A DNA stretch of 64,000 bases from Morinoia aosen. Taxonomy: Eukaryota; Arthropoda; Malacostraca; Amphipoda; Talitridae. Below the pieces are notes generated by a model. The model worked only from the letters and a program-made list of their open reading frames with translations, was not told the origin of the DNA and made no database searches. Position numbers and translations under genes: made by a program. Below are positions 49,641 to 61,399 of the stretch, one piece after another; the first letter of the stretch is position 1; each line of letters starts with the position of its first letter. The DNA lies in assembly GCA_030386875.1 (NCBI GenBank), contig CM059576.1, positions 11,933,058-11,997,057 of the forward strand, read 5' to 3'.

Positions 49641-51187
49641 GGACACCGTCTAGGTAAAAAAAAGTCCCGTTATTTATAGATGGATTTCTCTGAAATTTTC
49701 ACAGTAGGTGTGAAATGATGCAAATATCATTTGTTATTTCGACAAAATTTTTGTATCTGCACTGGATTTTTTTTTATTTTCGAAAAATATGATGAAATAG
49801 GAGTTTTTTAAAAATCCTACTACTTCTACAATTTTTAAGTTACAGAACCAGTACTTCGTTTTTAGATTGCTTAGATGTCTATATAACCACTCGCAATAGG
49901 GAATTTTGATAACTTTTTTTTGTAGATTTTGGGAATTAAAAAAAAAATATGAAATTTTTTTCATTTTTTTTAATGTCGTGTAATTTTCAAAATAATAAAT
50001 TTATCGGAAAATGCTATTGCGCGAGGATACACATTGCTGAGCCCTATCGAATGGTATATAAACCATTCTCCTAGCTCTAAAATTGTGGAAGAAGTAGCAT
50101 TTGAGAAACCAATTATCAAGTTTCCAGAAAAACGTGTTTTTTCACAAAAAAAAATTTCTTTTTATCTTTTGAACTACAGGGTTTTCTATAATGAACTCTT
50201 GAGCGTTTGTAGCTCTTTCCAAGCCCTTTCGATTGATACAATTTACATTGCTGTAGCTCTGTAACTCTGGGAAAAATATACAACAAAAGAGAATATGTGT
50301 AATTCTTGAAAGCAACCAATTTTTTTAATTTTTCATTTTTTTTACCAAAATACGTTTTTTTGTCAAGTCAACTCCTTTGTTTTATAGCTCTTTTCAAGCC
50401 CTTTGGATTGGTGTGCTCGCTATAGCTGTAGCTATGATACTGCAGCTGTCATTGAGCTATGAATGAAAGCTGCGGTATCATAGATACGGCAGAACAGCTA
50501 AATTCTGAAATTGTCAAAAATTATAAAAAAAAATTTATTCAGCGTTAGAATGTTTCGTTTGAATAATGGAAGCACTTTGAGTTTGAGTAGCCCATTAACG
50601 AACTATAATGCTATTCCTGCAGAGAAACACGCTCAATTGACCCCCAATAATGAGGGGGGGAGGGTTCAAGGTCACTCCACCCCCATCGCTTTCCCCCCTC
50701 TGGTGGGCGCACTATTCGGAGTAGACGTAAACGGAAAGAACCAATGGAAGCGGAAGAAAATCCTCTATAAGATGCATATATAAACAGATAATCAACACAT
50801 ATCCCGATTTCTATCAAGACGGTCTCCTGCTTCATTATCATAGATACGGCAGAACAGCTAAATTCTAAAATTGTCAAAATTTTACAAAAAATATTTATTC
50901 AGCGTTAGAATGTTTCGTTTGAATAATGAAAGCACTTTGTGTAGCCTATGAACGAACTATATTGCCATTGCCGCAGAGAAACACGCTCAATTGACCCCCA
51001 ATAATGAGGGGGGGTGAGGGTCAAGGTCACGCCACCCCCATCGCTTTCCCCCCTCCGGTGGGCGCACTATTCGGAGTAGACGTAAACGGAAAGTACCAAT
51101 GGAAGCGCAAGAAAATCCTCTATAAGATGCATATAAAAGCAGAAAATCAACACATATCCTGATTTCTACCTAGGCTAGACGGTGTCC
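49641..51187 (+). mobile_element. X family element, copy 3 (TTAA target)
   Basis: TTAA at 49637-49640 and 51188-51191 flanks ends GGACACCGTCTAGG and CTAGACGGTGTCC, a 13-bp inverted repeat. The left unit keeps the single TTAA at about 12852-12855 (GGTCTCCTTAAACT), proving the insertion. It is longer than copies 1 and 2 because of an internal tandem duplication (50470-51180). It is non-coding. TTAA targeting suggests a piggyBac-like or Sola3-like mobiliser, but the GG termini are not the CCC of piggyBac. Confidence 0.85.
50470..51180. repeat. Tandem duplication of about 355 bp in X copy 3
   Basis: 50470-50825 and 50830-51180 repeat each other almost base for base (ATCATAGATACGGCAGAACAG, then CAGCGTTAGAATGTTTCG, then TAAGATGCATATA). 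Copies 1 and 2 have one equivalent each. Confidence 0.85.
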
Positions 51188-52855
51188 TTAAGGAGACCGA
51201 ATGCCAGTTGCCTAAGATTTTTCAAAAATGAAAATAAAATACTTTCAGTTTGAAATAAGCATTGAGGTATTCAGAGCAAGTTTGAAGCATTCGAATAGAC
51301 AGGTATAGCCTATGAAGTTTTGAAATTTGCCCCCCCCCCGGTTCAATAGAAATTCTTTAAAACGAAAATTTTTCCGCCAATAACGCAGATAGAGATGAAG
51401 GTTTTTTTCTGTTTGATTCACAATGAACACCTGTCAAAATGCAGCGGATAGATTTTTGTTTTAGTTTTAAAAAAATTTAAAAAATTTGTTAAAAATATTT
51501 TCACAATTATTTTCCTAAAAAATTCATACAAAAATATATTGAAAGATTATCAAAACATACTCCTGCAAATTATAGTACTCACCTTGCTCTCGGTGATACA
51601 AAAAAGATGACCTCAATAAGATGAAAACTGAAATTTAGCGGCAAAGTTTTGAGAAGTTGTTTCTGAGAAAATGGGGGTTTTGTTCAGGGGAGAATACCGC
51701 CAGATTGGCGAGTTTTATTGATAATATTGATTTTTAGGTGCTATAGAAAGGGTAAGATGTCAAGTACTTCATGTGAAAAAATTAGCTTTGTGCGTGCACT
51801 GGGTCCGATGCTACGGGGGTTTAAGAATGGGGGGGGGGAGGGGAGGGGGAAGTGTTATTTTATCATTTTACACTTCCCCCTTAGCTTTTTCTTCATGGCT
51901 CGAAGTGGCTATGTCATCTTCTATGTCTCTTTATTACAGTATAATGATTTCAATGGTCCTAGCTGACCCAACCAAAAATAATAAAGAAAAATTGAGATTG
52001 TTTATGTTTCTTTGTTTACCTTATTTTGAAGGATCGGAATGTGGGGTTTCAAAATGCGCCTCCTCCTAGTTTTTGAGCTACAGTTATGATTTTGGTATCA
52101 TTGGATGCAAAAAAACGCAGGCATTTCACAACTGAATTGGCAATTCGAAATTCATTTTTGATCATGATTTGCGACGTCATAAATTACTTTTTTCAAGAAA
52201 GAAGACGTGCCGTTGAATTTTTTGTTTTTCCATTTCAAATTGAATGTTTGTAGAATGCCATGTTAGTTTTTGAAGTGTACAAGTATTTCCCCATCTAATG
52301 ACACCAAAATCATCACTTTTACCCAAAAACTGTCAGAGGAGATGCATTTTTAAAAACTCCCTCAAAAAACTTTGTTTTCTATGAATATCTCGTTTTCTTT
52401 GAAGAAAATCACATTTTTTTACTCAGAATAAATGATTCTAAATTGCATTTCCTATCAGTATATTAAATTTCAATGCTCTAGGTTCAATATCAAAGAAATT
52501 ATTCCTAAAGGGATATTCTACCCTTCAGGGCACTTTGCCATATATGATACTTAGGTTTTTGTTATTCCCACAAAATAACTATAACACAACTAATTTTATA
52601 TAATATTTCACTTGGTTTTCCATTGTTTTCTCCCCTTGGGTATTATGGAAACCCTCTGGGTATGCCTCCAAAATACCCCCCTTTTGGAGGGTATTCAGGG
52701 TAAAATACCCTTTTTGGTATTATTTTGGGGGGCTAGAAGCCTCGTACAGGGTTCCCGTTATCACTACGTGATGTAGGAAGGGTTTAGGAACATTTTCACG
52801 TAAAAATCTCATATATGATGTCTCAACCCAAAAGGAAAACGTTCGGTCTACTTAA

Positions 52856-53995
52856 CCCTTTTCTTCCCAGCACTTTAATTTTAAGGGAAAAATTTTCTAC
52901 CCTGTCATCTACCCTGTCATTTTCTACAGTCATTACCCTGGAATATTAGCAAAATTGCCCTAACATGTTTTTTTTCTGCATAAGCTGGTGCTTACTGACT
53001 TTTCGACACGTTGACTACGATTGCACGTGTTGTGAAGTTGGTTTGGTTAGGTTGTAAAAAACCTGGTAAAATCGATTTATTTGCTTGAATAAGTTTTTGT
53101 TCTTTGTAAGAAATGTACAAAATGTACAAAATGTAAGAGCTCAATAATATTTTCATGGTATGATAAAATTTCTTCAGAAAAGGTTGTAAAATTTTTTTAG
53201 GTTTAGGAAAAGGTTGTTACATTGTGCTCGTCGTGCCGTGAGACTAGCGAACTTGCCTCCGTCCAGGCAGACCCTGGTTCGAGTCCCGGCGCTGGTGGCG
53301 ATTTTCTCTGTTGGGTATAGGGGAAAAATTCCAAGCACAATACCCCACTCTACCCAGGTGTCTGAAATGGGTACCGGTCTTGACCGGGGGAAAGCGTAAT
53401 GGCGTCCTGGCGTTAGTTATAAGGCATTTGAAAATCCAATGTATAAGGTGATATGTATCAGGCTTGAAATTGGAAATAAAGCATCCGTAGATGCCTTCAT
53501 TATTTATTTAATTTATTTTAAATGGTTTGAAATGCCATACATTTACATTGGTGTGTGTATGAACAATTTACCTAGTGGTAAACATTTGTACCACTCCATG
53601 GTCAAAGTGTTACATTGAAAAAAATTAGGCAATGTATGCTCGGACGCCAAAAAATGGCCGAAAAATCTGAGAAAAAACATCAATTTAGTTTTTGCTTAAT
53701 TTCATCTATAAATACATGCACGTATGAAAAACTTGCTCAAGTTAAATAACAAAGGATTAAATGTATTGCATAGACTACGAAGCTAACATTGAGTGGATAT
53801 CAATAGCAAATTACACGTGTCAAACTTCTGGAGTGTCAAAAGACATAGTTGCAGGAATATTATTAATTGCCCTAATTTTGTCATTTACTTCAAATTATTT
53901 CCCTACTAGATAATTACTCTGAAATTTTGTCAATTTCCCTAAACCGGAAGAACTAGTCAGTCTGGGAACTAGAGTTCCTGTCTGGAAGCAAAGGG
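52856..53995. mobile_element. Non-autonomous piggyBac-like element
   Basis: TTAA at 52852-52855 and the variant TTGA at 53996-53999 flank ends CCCTTTTCTTCCCAG and CTGGAAGCAAAGGG, an inverted repeat starting with CCC as in piggyBac. The left unit is uninterrupted at the matching point (about 7440). A SINE lies inside. No transposase is encoded. Confidence 0.75.
53205..53520 (+). mobile_element. tRNA-derived SINE
   Basis: Within the piggyBac-like element, TAGCGAACTTG fits a polymerase III A box and GGTTCGAGTCCC, 30-odd bases later, is a textbook B box. The following body (GGTACCGGTCTTGACCGG, ATGGCGTCCTGGCG) does not fold as a tRNA. The copy ends in an AT-rich tail with TTATTTATTTAATTTATTTT. 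This is a SINE with a tRNA-like head, not a functional tRNA gene. The 5' edge is approximate. Confidence 0.75.
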
Positions 53996-54477
53996 TTGAG
54001 CAAAAATTTACTTTATGTATGGTAAATTAAAATTAGGTTCCTTTATGTGTCAGAATGATAATCCCAAAACTGCTAACAGAAAAATTAAACAAAAACATCT
54101 GTAAAATACAAAATTTTCCAGCTAAGTTGCTAAGATGCAAGTACTTCATTGAACTTGATATTAAAAAATTATAAAATTATGAGCCGCATTATTCTATATT
54201 TGGAAATTGGAAATGAGTGGTCTCAATTCTATGTGTAAAAAACATTTACATCTAAATGCCAAAGATTACACGTTTGATAATACGCCCAATTGTTTGATAA
54301 TACAAATGAACATCTGCCAGAAGCTGTTTCTGCTCAGGTAGCAACAAGAGTTTGATATAGCAAGAACCAGAGCACCAGTTATGCAAGTTCACTACAGAAA
54401 TAATCCCTGTTTTACAAGGCTCTTCCTCAACACAATGATCAAATTTCTACTCTCCACGCATCTCTATCACAATTTCA

Positions 54478-54620
54478 GGATGTAATTTGAGGATTTGAGC
54501 CACATTAGAGAAAGTTCCAAATTTTTGTGAATGACCTTTAAAATAGTTCACTTTTTCTCCTCATTTTATGATGGAAGGTTCATAAGATCAATAAATTTTT
54601 TATCATTTAATTTCTATCCT
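54478..54620 (-). pseudogene. Fragment of tnp2-like transposase gene
   Basis: The reverse complement matches 57840-57945 (AACCTTCCATCATAAAATGAGG, then CCTCAAATTACA) before giving way to the right unit at ATCCTG. It is too short and diverged to be functional. It is the counterpart of the fragment at 18718-18830. Confidence 0.6.
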
Positions 54621-57600
54621 TCCTGAAAATTTCAATCGGCACCCTATTTTCGATCAATAGTAACCACAAATAAGTAATTAACATGTTATAATACGGGACA
54701 AATCATGAAAACGCTAATTTCATGTAGCTTTCCCTTGAAAAGTCGAAGAATAAACTGCGGTAAGACGGAGCGTCGAAATAACTCCTCGTACGACAGTTTG
54801 AAGGTAACTGAATGAGACTGAGCCTGTGACGTCAAAACGAACGTGAAATAAACTTACTTTCGTTAAAATGATTACACATCGTATTAAAATGCAATTTTAC
54901 AACATAATTCTTTCAGTATTTGGGCATTTCCTGATGTCATTGGAAAGAAAAAACTTTCAGCTTAACGAAGAGGTAATTTTTCATGGAAAAAAATATTTAT
55001 AAGTACTTTTATTCGTAATTGTTCCCCGCACACCGTAGCAGACAGAATAAACTCCAGTCTTTTCATAGGAAGAAATTAGCCTTGCGGTCTCGGTCCAGGC
55101 ATAAAAACCACTTGCCGAATGTAAATTAACTAAGGAGTGCGGAGAAGTTCCTCTGCCATCATTCCGATGTTTCTATCCTGCCGCAACAATTTGGCAGTGT
55201 GTATGCGGTGTAGTGTACTGATGTTAAATTAAGGATATAATGATGTATTGCAATGCAATTAGTTATATAAAATTTTAATCCCATGAACGTGGTACGAAAT
55301 AGTTGAAATGTAAATCTAATTTTTCCCTTATATTGTTCGTAAAATCACATAATATGTATGTTTGCATTGAAGTGCTTAGATTGAGAATGTTTATTTATGA
55401 ATAGAAATCCGTTATATTAAGTTAATGATAATCAAGATTTTGCCAGCCAAATAAATGACTTTGTTTGAACATCCTTCATCGGGAATAGAAATGTAAAAAG
55501 TTCGATTCGTGACTCATTCATCTAAAATAGCTACAAAAGTCTCTAAGACAAATTAAGAATCATTTAATTTCTGTGCTCACATTTGTGAATGAAATACTCT
55601 AATTTTCTAGTGATAAGAGCACAAAAAAACAAACAATTAGGTCATCAATGCTATATATCCCACGGGCTACTGCATCTACTTAAGATAAAGTCTAATAAAG
55701 TGTAATAACTATTTTGTGATAAATACGACTACCTATTAGAAAATTTTGGCTAGATGTTTATTTATCAACTATAAAAGAATAAGTTCACATGATGTTTTAC
55801 ATTAAAAATCTCGATTTGCCATAAAATATAAATTATTTGATTTGGCAAACATATTTTAATCAAAGCCACTTAATAAACTTCCACGAAAAATCTGTAGCTA
55901 GGCTATTTCATTTTTTTAAATCGTTTATATGCATATTTGATATGTACGAATAAAAGATGTCGAATGACGACCTAATACTCATAAACGCAGAATTTTTCAC
56001 TCGATGTATTATTTTCAATATTAATCCCTGATATCCAAGTTTCTAAGCTCATATTTAAACGTAAGTGCGCACTAATAAAAATGTTTTCAATAATGCATCG
56101 TCACTGGTATTATATTATTTTAATTTGTAGTTATATGAATTATGAAACCTCGACTACTGCATGAGAGCTAAAGCTTTTTTTACTCTTTTCTCTCAATAAT
56201 TTGTTTCGACAATTGAAATGAGTATTAAGATACCAAGCATGCTTATCTACTATGTATCTTTATTGCATGATATTTTAAAAACAAATGATCGTTTTGTACA
56301 ATTTTTCGGAAACAAACAGCTCAGAATTATTTTTCTGTCTCACATTATATTCACAAGTTACAAAAATAGAAGAGTGCCTTGCAAGTAATAGCCTGCAAAT
56401 AACATTTTCTTTTCCCATTTTTTGTTTTTTAAGATCGAAAATAAGTTTTTTCAAATGACGCTTTCCAATGTCATTTGGTGTACACATGAATAAATGAAAA
56501 TTCATGTTGAGAGCGAGATACTTTATAGCATACGTTACACGTTCGTCCAACTAAATCAGGTTTGAAGACTTTTGTGACATTACAGAAATAATTGAAGATT
56601 TGTGTGCAGAGTCCATAAATACTAACGGCAATGTATGCTCGAATAGTTTGACAGAGCACGTAAAAATTTTAATTGGTGGAAAATATAATCAAATAGCATA
56701 TCTTTCTGAAACAATCATGTTTCAATTATGAGCATGTAATAATTACCTGCAATACAGGATGAACCACTTTGTGAATTTACCCTTCTAGATCTTGTGTGTG
56801 CCCATAAAATTTTTTTATTTCTACTACAATGATACCTTCATTTTCAATATACTTCAAACAGTGAGATTATACAACTTTTTTACACTCATTATTACTGTCA
56901 CCGGCACCTGAGGAAAATTATATTTTAGCTACACGGCCTTAGCGAAAAGGGATGTGTCTATTCTTTTCATGAAATTAAAGTGTATGCAAAATACTATGAA
57001 CATTATAGCTAAATACTCCAAACAACATGCATATATAAAATTGAGTTAGCAGCGAGACTATGAGGGAAATATTGTATTTTTTGCGCACTTCTGAAATGCG
57101 CTCTTTTTTATAGGTTATCGTATTATTTAGAAATAATTAAAAATGTAAAATATAAGTTTTGCACCTCTATATCAATCCATGCAAGTTGTTCAAATTCATT
57201 GCTTCATTTGGTAATTTCCTCAACACTCATAAATATTAACGCTTTGAATTTATACCTCCTCTGGATGATTATTATTTTAGTGATTATTCAAAGCGTATAA
57301 TGGTATGCGTCTCTCAGACATTCGGACAGTCCGATCTCGAAAGTTGTGAGGTTCGAAGGCCGATACAAAAGCTCTGACGCTGTCGCCACTCCAAGTTCAA
57401 GCGATTGAGCTTGCAAGGGTTTTTCAACATTTGTGTTGTGATTCACTAGGTTTGTCACTGCTTATATTTTATGTTCATATTTTCGAGGTATAGTTATTTG
57501 ATGCGACAGTTTGAGAGAAGTGCTAGTATTAAACTCAGAGTGAGGACATTTAAATGCTCTTTCAATGATGAAGGGTGTGTTTTACTTCGAAGGTAACGCA

Positions 57601-57640
57601 ATTGGTTTCATCCAAAGAATATCCTTAAAAGACAAGAATG
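54621..57640. other. AT-rich, no gene; dispersed repeat P copy 2 at 54930-55180
   Basis: Apart from the inverted match to 32080-32330, nothing coding or structural was recognised. Confidence 0.45.
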
Positions 57641-57860
57641 TTGAATTTTACAGAGAGCAATAGAAACTTGAAGTTGTTTAAGAACTCAAGCACTAAACTG
57701 AATTCAATTTTTGAAAAGTTTGAAATCCTTGATTATTTACTGATAAATAGTCTGAAAATTCACCAAATGACAGTGGAAACATAGATCAATTCACAATGAA
57801 AAATTTAAAACATGTAAATGACTCAAAATATTATTGATCATATGAACCTTCCATCATAAA

Positions 57861-58994
57861 ATGAGGAGAAAAAGTGAACTATTTTTACGGTCATTCACAA
57901 AATTTTTTGAACTTTTTGCTAATTTGTGCCTTCCAATCCTCAAATTACACCCTGGTGATTGCAGTGGAAAACTGACATGTATTCTGACAACATTGCTTAA
58001 CAGAGAAAAGAGCATTAAACATGCGTGCATTGATAGGCTATTAAGTGATTTATCAGGAGCTTTTAATGTACCTAAATGCTCTGCAACACTTCTTGATAAA
58101 AATTCCCTCAATATTAAGACGATGGAATAAGGTGAATACCTTCACTGCAGTGACTGGCTTCTGAATATTAAACATTACATTGAACTTGATTCTTATGATG
58201 AACCTGAAATTAGATTGATTGTTAATGTTGATGGGGTTAATTTGTACAATGCACTTTCTTCATCAAAATATTCTTCTTACCCAATATTGGTTAAGGTTGA
58301 GAAAAAGGAAAAAATTTTCTGTGTGAGAATTAATTGCTCAAATTCCTATCAATCAAACGAAATGCCAAGCACAGGTGTGCTCCTCAAATAATTTCTTAGT
58401 GACATAAATAAAGCAAACAGTGAAGGTATTCTTGTGAATGAAAATAAAATTGTTGTAAAAATTGAAGCTTTTGTATGTGATGCCCCAGTCAGGGCTGCTC
58501 TCAAAAATACCGTGCTTCATTCAGGCTATAGTAGCTGCGAAAGGTGTGAAGTTGTTGGAGAGTACCATAGCAATACAGTTTTTTTGACTACCAACAGCCC
58601 TGTGAGAACAGATGATACTTTTACAAGAAGAAAGGACAGCTCTCATCATAAATCACAAAATGCCAATGAATTAGAAATTCAAAAAATTCCTATGGTATCA
58701 TCATTTGTTTTGGATATTATGCATCTGTGCTACCTTGGAGTAATGAAAAAATTCCTCAATAGATTGTTGAATCTTAAATTAAAGGAAAAAAGTTGTCGTC
58801 TTGACTCCACATCTAGGAATCTATTTGATGAAAGATTACTCTCATATCAAGTTTATATCCCTTCTGAATTCCCTCGAAAAATTGAAGGGGGAATATCTAC
58901 AATTATCAAATGGAAAGCTAGCCAATATCGTATATTTGCATTATATGTTGGCTTGGTTTTGCTTTCGTGTAAAAAATTGTTGTTTTTAACTTAT
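57861..58994 (+). pseudogene. tnp2-like (En/Spm-related) transposase, broken by LTR
   Basis: One frame of about 378 codons carries the features of the animal transposase family usually annotated near Transposase_21/tnp2: LIVNVDGVNLYNALSSSKYS, then VCDAPVRAALKNTVLHSGY, SCERCEVVGEY, SPVRTDDTFTRRK with HH following, FVLDIMHLCYLGVMKKFLNR, and FPRKIEGGISTIIKWKASQYR. The N-terminal PKC...LL...GEYLH region precedes it. Two TAA stops (58128-58130 and 58389-58391) lie in this same frame. The frame ends at 58994, exactly where a gypsy LTR begins, so the C-terminal part is displaced beyond the window. The family assignment is from memory of these motifs. The superfamily name is less sure than the match itself. 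Confidence 0.78.
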
Positions 58995-59100
58995 TGTCGA
59001 TACCGTCGTGCGGTCGACGTGAGGGTTCGTGGAAAAGGGGCTGTCTTCTGTACAGCTACCTTTTCCGGGGCGCTAGCTTTTCTTCGCAGCTGCCCTTCCT

Positions 59101-59398
59101 GAGGTTCGTGTGGGTACCGCCTACGCCGTAATCAGTCTGCTAGGGCAACAGAAGTAAATTCTGTTAGTGCCGAACTACGGTGGTACCGTTGTGTGTGGGG
59201 GGGTGAGGTGAGTGTGGGTACCACCTGCGCCGTATTCAGTCCGCTAGGGCAACAGAAGTAAATTCTGTTATGTGCCGAACTACGGTGGTACCGCTAGGGT
59301 GAGGTGTGTGTGTGGGTACCACCTACGCCTTAATAAGTCCGTTAGGGCAACAGAAGTAAATTCTGTTAGTGCCGAACTACGGTGGTACCGTTAGGAAG
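59101..59398. repeat. Tandem palindromic repeats, about 100 bp each
   Basis: Three copies here and a fourth at 61400-61497, separated from them by the hAT element. Each has a central GGGCAACAGAAGTAAATTC then TGTT core flanked by complementary arms (GGTACC...CGCCGTA and TACGGTGGTACC). In the fourth copy the arms read AGGAAGACG and CGTCTTCCT instead, with compensating changes on both sides. Confidence 0.8.
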
Positions 59399-61399
59399 CA
59401 GGGCTGCCAATGCTTGGGTTTTAACCCAAGATCTTGGGTTTTTACGATGTACCTTGGGTTCTTGGGTTTTGTTTACGTATATGTTGATAATCTTGGGTTT
59501 TGAGCCTCATACTTCAATCATGGTACACAGAAATTTCTCAAAGTCAAATTATTACGTACAAATGCCTTCTTTTTATTGCGCTTAAAGGTTTCGTTATGCG
59601 ATAGAAATGCGTTGCATGCCTGTCATAACCTGTAAGAGCACTTAGCTTATGAACTCGTAGCATAACCGTGACCTGTCACAAATCACAATCTGCTGAGCGC
59701 GCGTCACTGTGTCAAAAAAAAACTGATTAGAGTGTGTGTGGCGGGTGCCAGTCGCGGTATTGCATTTGCTATGTGATTTTCGTCGGTGGTTTGATTTAAA
59801 AATCTGCATTTTTCGATTAAACTCAAATTTGAAGGGATTATCTTCTAATGAACTCTGTTCATTCAAATTAAAAAAGTGACTGAAGAAATCATGCCAGCAA
59901 AGAAGAGCAAATGGAATGCTCTGTGGTTCAAGGAAGAATGGGCCAGTGAAACGGAATAAAAAAAAAGTGGTTTGAGCATGACTGCAACGACGTAGACTCA
60001 GTTACCTACTGCAAGGCATGCAAAGTGACGCTAAAAAATAAAAATGAGTCTAGGTCGTTGAAGTATAAAGTTTCTTTTAGTCATGAAAAAATTTGCTGTT
60101 GTTAAAGGAAGCAAGAGTATGACTCAATATCTTAAAAAAGAGAACAACTGAAAGCCAAGAAATAGCGAGGAGTGAGATAAGGTTGCAGTCTATTTCGTAG
60201 CACATAATCTACCCTTTGCCAACATTGAGGTCTGTGAGCTTGCATTTCCTGATAGTAAAATAGCCGAAAATCTGTCGATGAAGCGAACGAAACTTACCTA
60301 GGTAATTCTAGATGGTACAGCTTTTGATAAAATAAATGTTAATATCGCAAACGTAAAATAGAGAAAGAAGAAACACAGCTTATTTCCAATAAAGATGGTA
60401 CAAAAGTACCATCATTGGTGTTTAAAATATCTTAAAGTTAATACACTTAGATGATACACACACATGAGTATTGTAATACCCGTCACTAGTCGAAATAAGT
60501 GATTGAGGGCAATGTACTCCTAATGTTACTTAATCTACATTTGATGATGCATGTAATTATAATTATACATGAATATATGCATTTTTTGTACCATACAAGG
60601 TGTTTTTGTGCGAACATATTTCAACTAATTGAAGAAAACTCAAAATAAATCGACTTTCACGAATGATAATTTGCCAAAAACTCTTTACTTTTCGAGTTCA
60701 AATGACTTAAAGAAACTTTAAAACTTAAAGTAGGATACTACATGGGTGCCAATGTTATCTCTACTCTCTAAAATTCCGACCCCATTATAGCAGTTCTTGT
60801 TATTTTTGCAATAAAGCCAGCAAGCATTGTACAGTTGAGAAAAAGGTCTGCCATTTAATTTTCGGTTGAAAATTAACGCCACGCCATCCACAATAGTGAT
60901 TTTATTAAATTTATAGAAGCCTCATTTTTACAATTTGTTAAGAACTTTTCGTCAGGGGTATTGTAAGATATTAATAACAAGCCATAAATTACTGCTCAAC
61001 TTTTATTCAACAAACTAGTCTTATTACAGGTGTTGAAATTAAATGTCCTCCATTAACCTCGACGCATCGAACTCGTGTTTCCATAACGTAGAAACATTAT
61101 TTAATGCTTAAAAGCTTGAAACTACGGGTATTTTTTCTAACAGTAATATGCTTGTAGTTTTTATTGCTAAAATAGCAAAAACCTGCTTTAGTTGGGAGTT
61201 TTTGACATTTTATCCTTCGTAATAATCATTTTTTCATGTTTTTCCACCTATGATTGCAATATGTCCGCGCAGAAAGAAAAAAAACACTTTAAATATCATG
61301 TATATTTTGTATTTTGGTAATCTTGGGTTTTAATTTTAGATCTTGGGTTTTTTAGACCCATGATCTTGGGTGTTTGTAAAAGTCTCATTGGCAGCCCTG
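59399..61399 (+). mobile_element. hAT element with CAGGGCTGCCAA ends
   Basis: The 2001-bp insert starts CAGGGCTGCCAATG and ends with the complement CATTGGCAGCCCTG-type sequence. The perfect 8-bp duplication TTAGGAAG lies at 59391-59398 and 61400-61407. Subterminal TTGGGTTTT and ATCTTGGG repeats occur at both ends. It carries only a decayed start of a transposase (59891-60300). Confidence 0.92.
59891..60300 (+). pseudogene. hAT transposase N-terminal remnant
   Basis: Successive frames encode MPAKKSKWNALWFKEEW, then EHDCNDVDSVTYCKACKVTL (a BED-type C-x2-C pair with a following histidine), then HNLPFANIEVCELAFPDSK and IAENLSMKRTKLT. The last two match the HNLPF and FPDSKIA blocks of ZBED/SCAND3-type hAT proteins. 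Frame changes and stops separate them. The catalytic core is missing, so this is a deletion derivative. Confidence 0.7.

Larger units (their letters stand above)
43743..54477 (-). repeat. Large inverted repeat unit, right copy
   Basis: This is the reverse-complement counterpart of 5575-18717. Compared with the left copy it has gained a LINE (about 45930-47561), an X element (49641-51187) and a piggyBac-like element with a SINE (52856-53995). It lacks the left copy's hAT, foldback, piggyBac-like and X insertions and the gene-like segment 14.8-16.8 kb. Its outer end abuts a transposase-gene fragment (54478-54620). Minus-strand text near 54300-54460 encodes GIISVVNLHNW and LLLPEQKQLLADVHLYYQ, part of an unrecognised protein also seen, frameshifted, at 5600-5760. 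Confidence 0.75.

Noticed and set aside
51718-52069. Overlapping plus-strand frames near 51.8 kb
   Set aside because: The same segment in the left unit (8272-8520) has frames only by chance composition. No conserved protein motif.
53220-53300. Functional tRNA gene
   Set aside because: A and B boxes are present, but the sequence does not close a cloverleaf and continues into a SINE body and tail.
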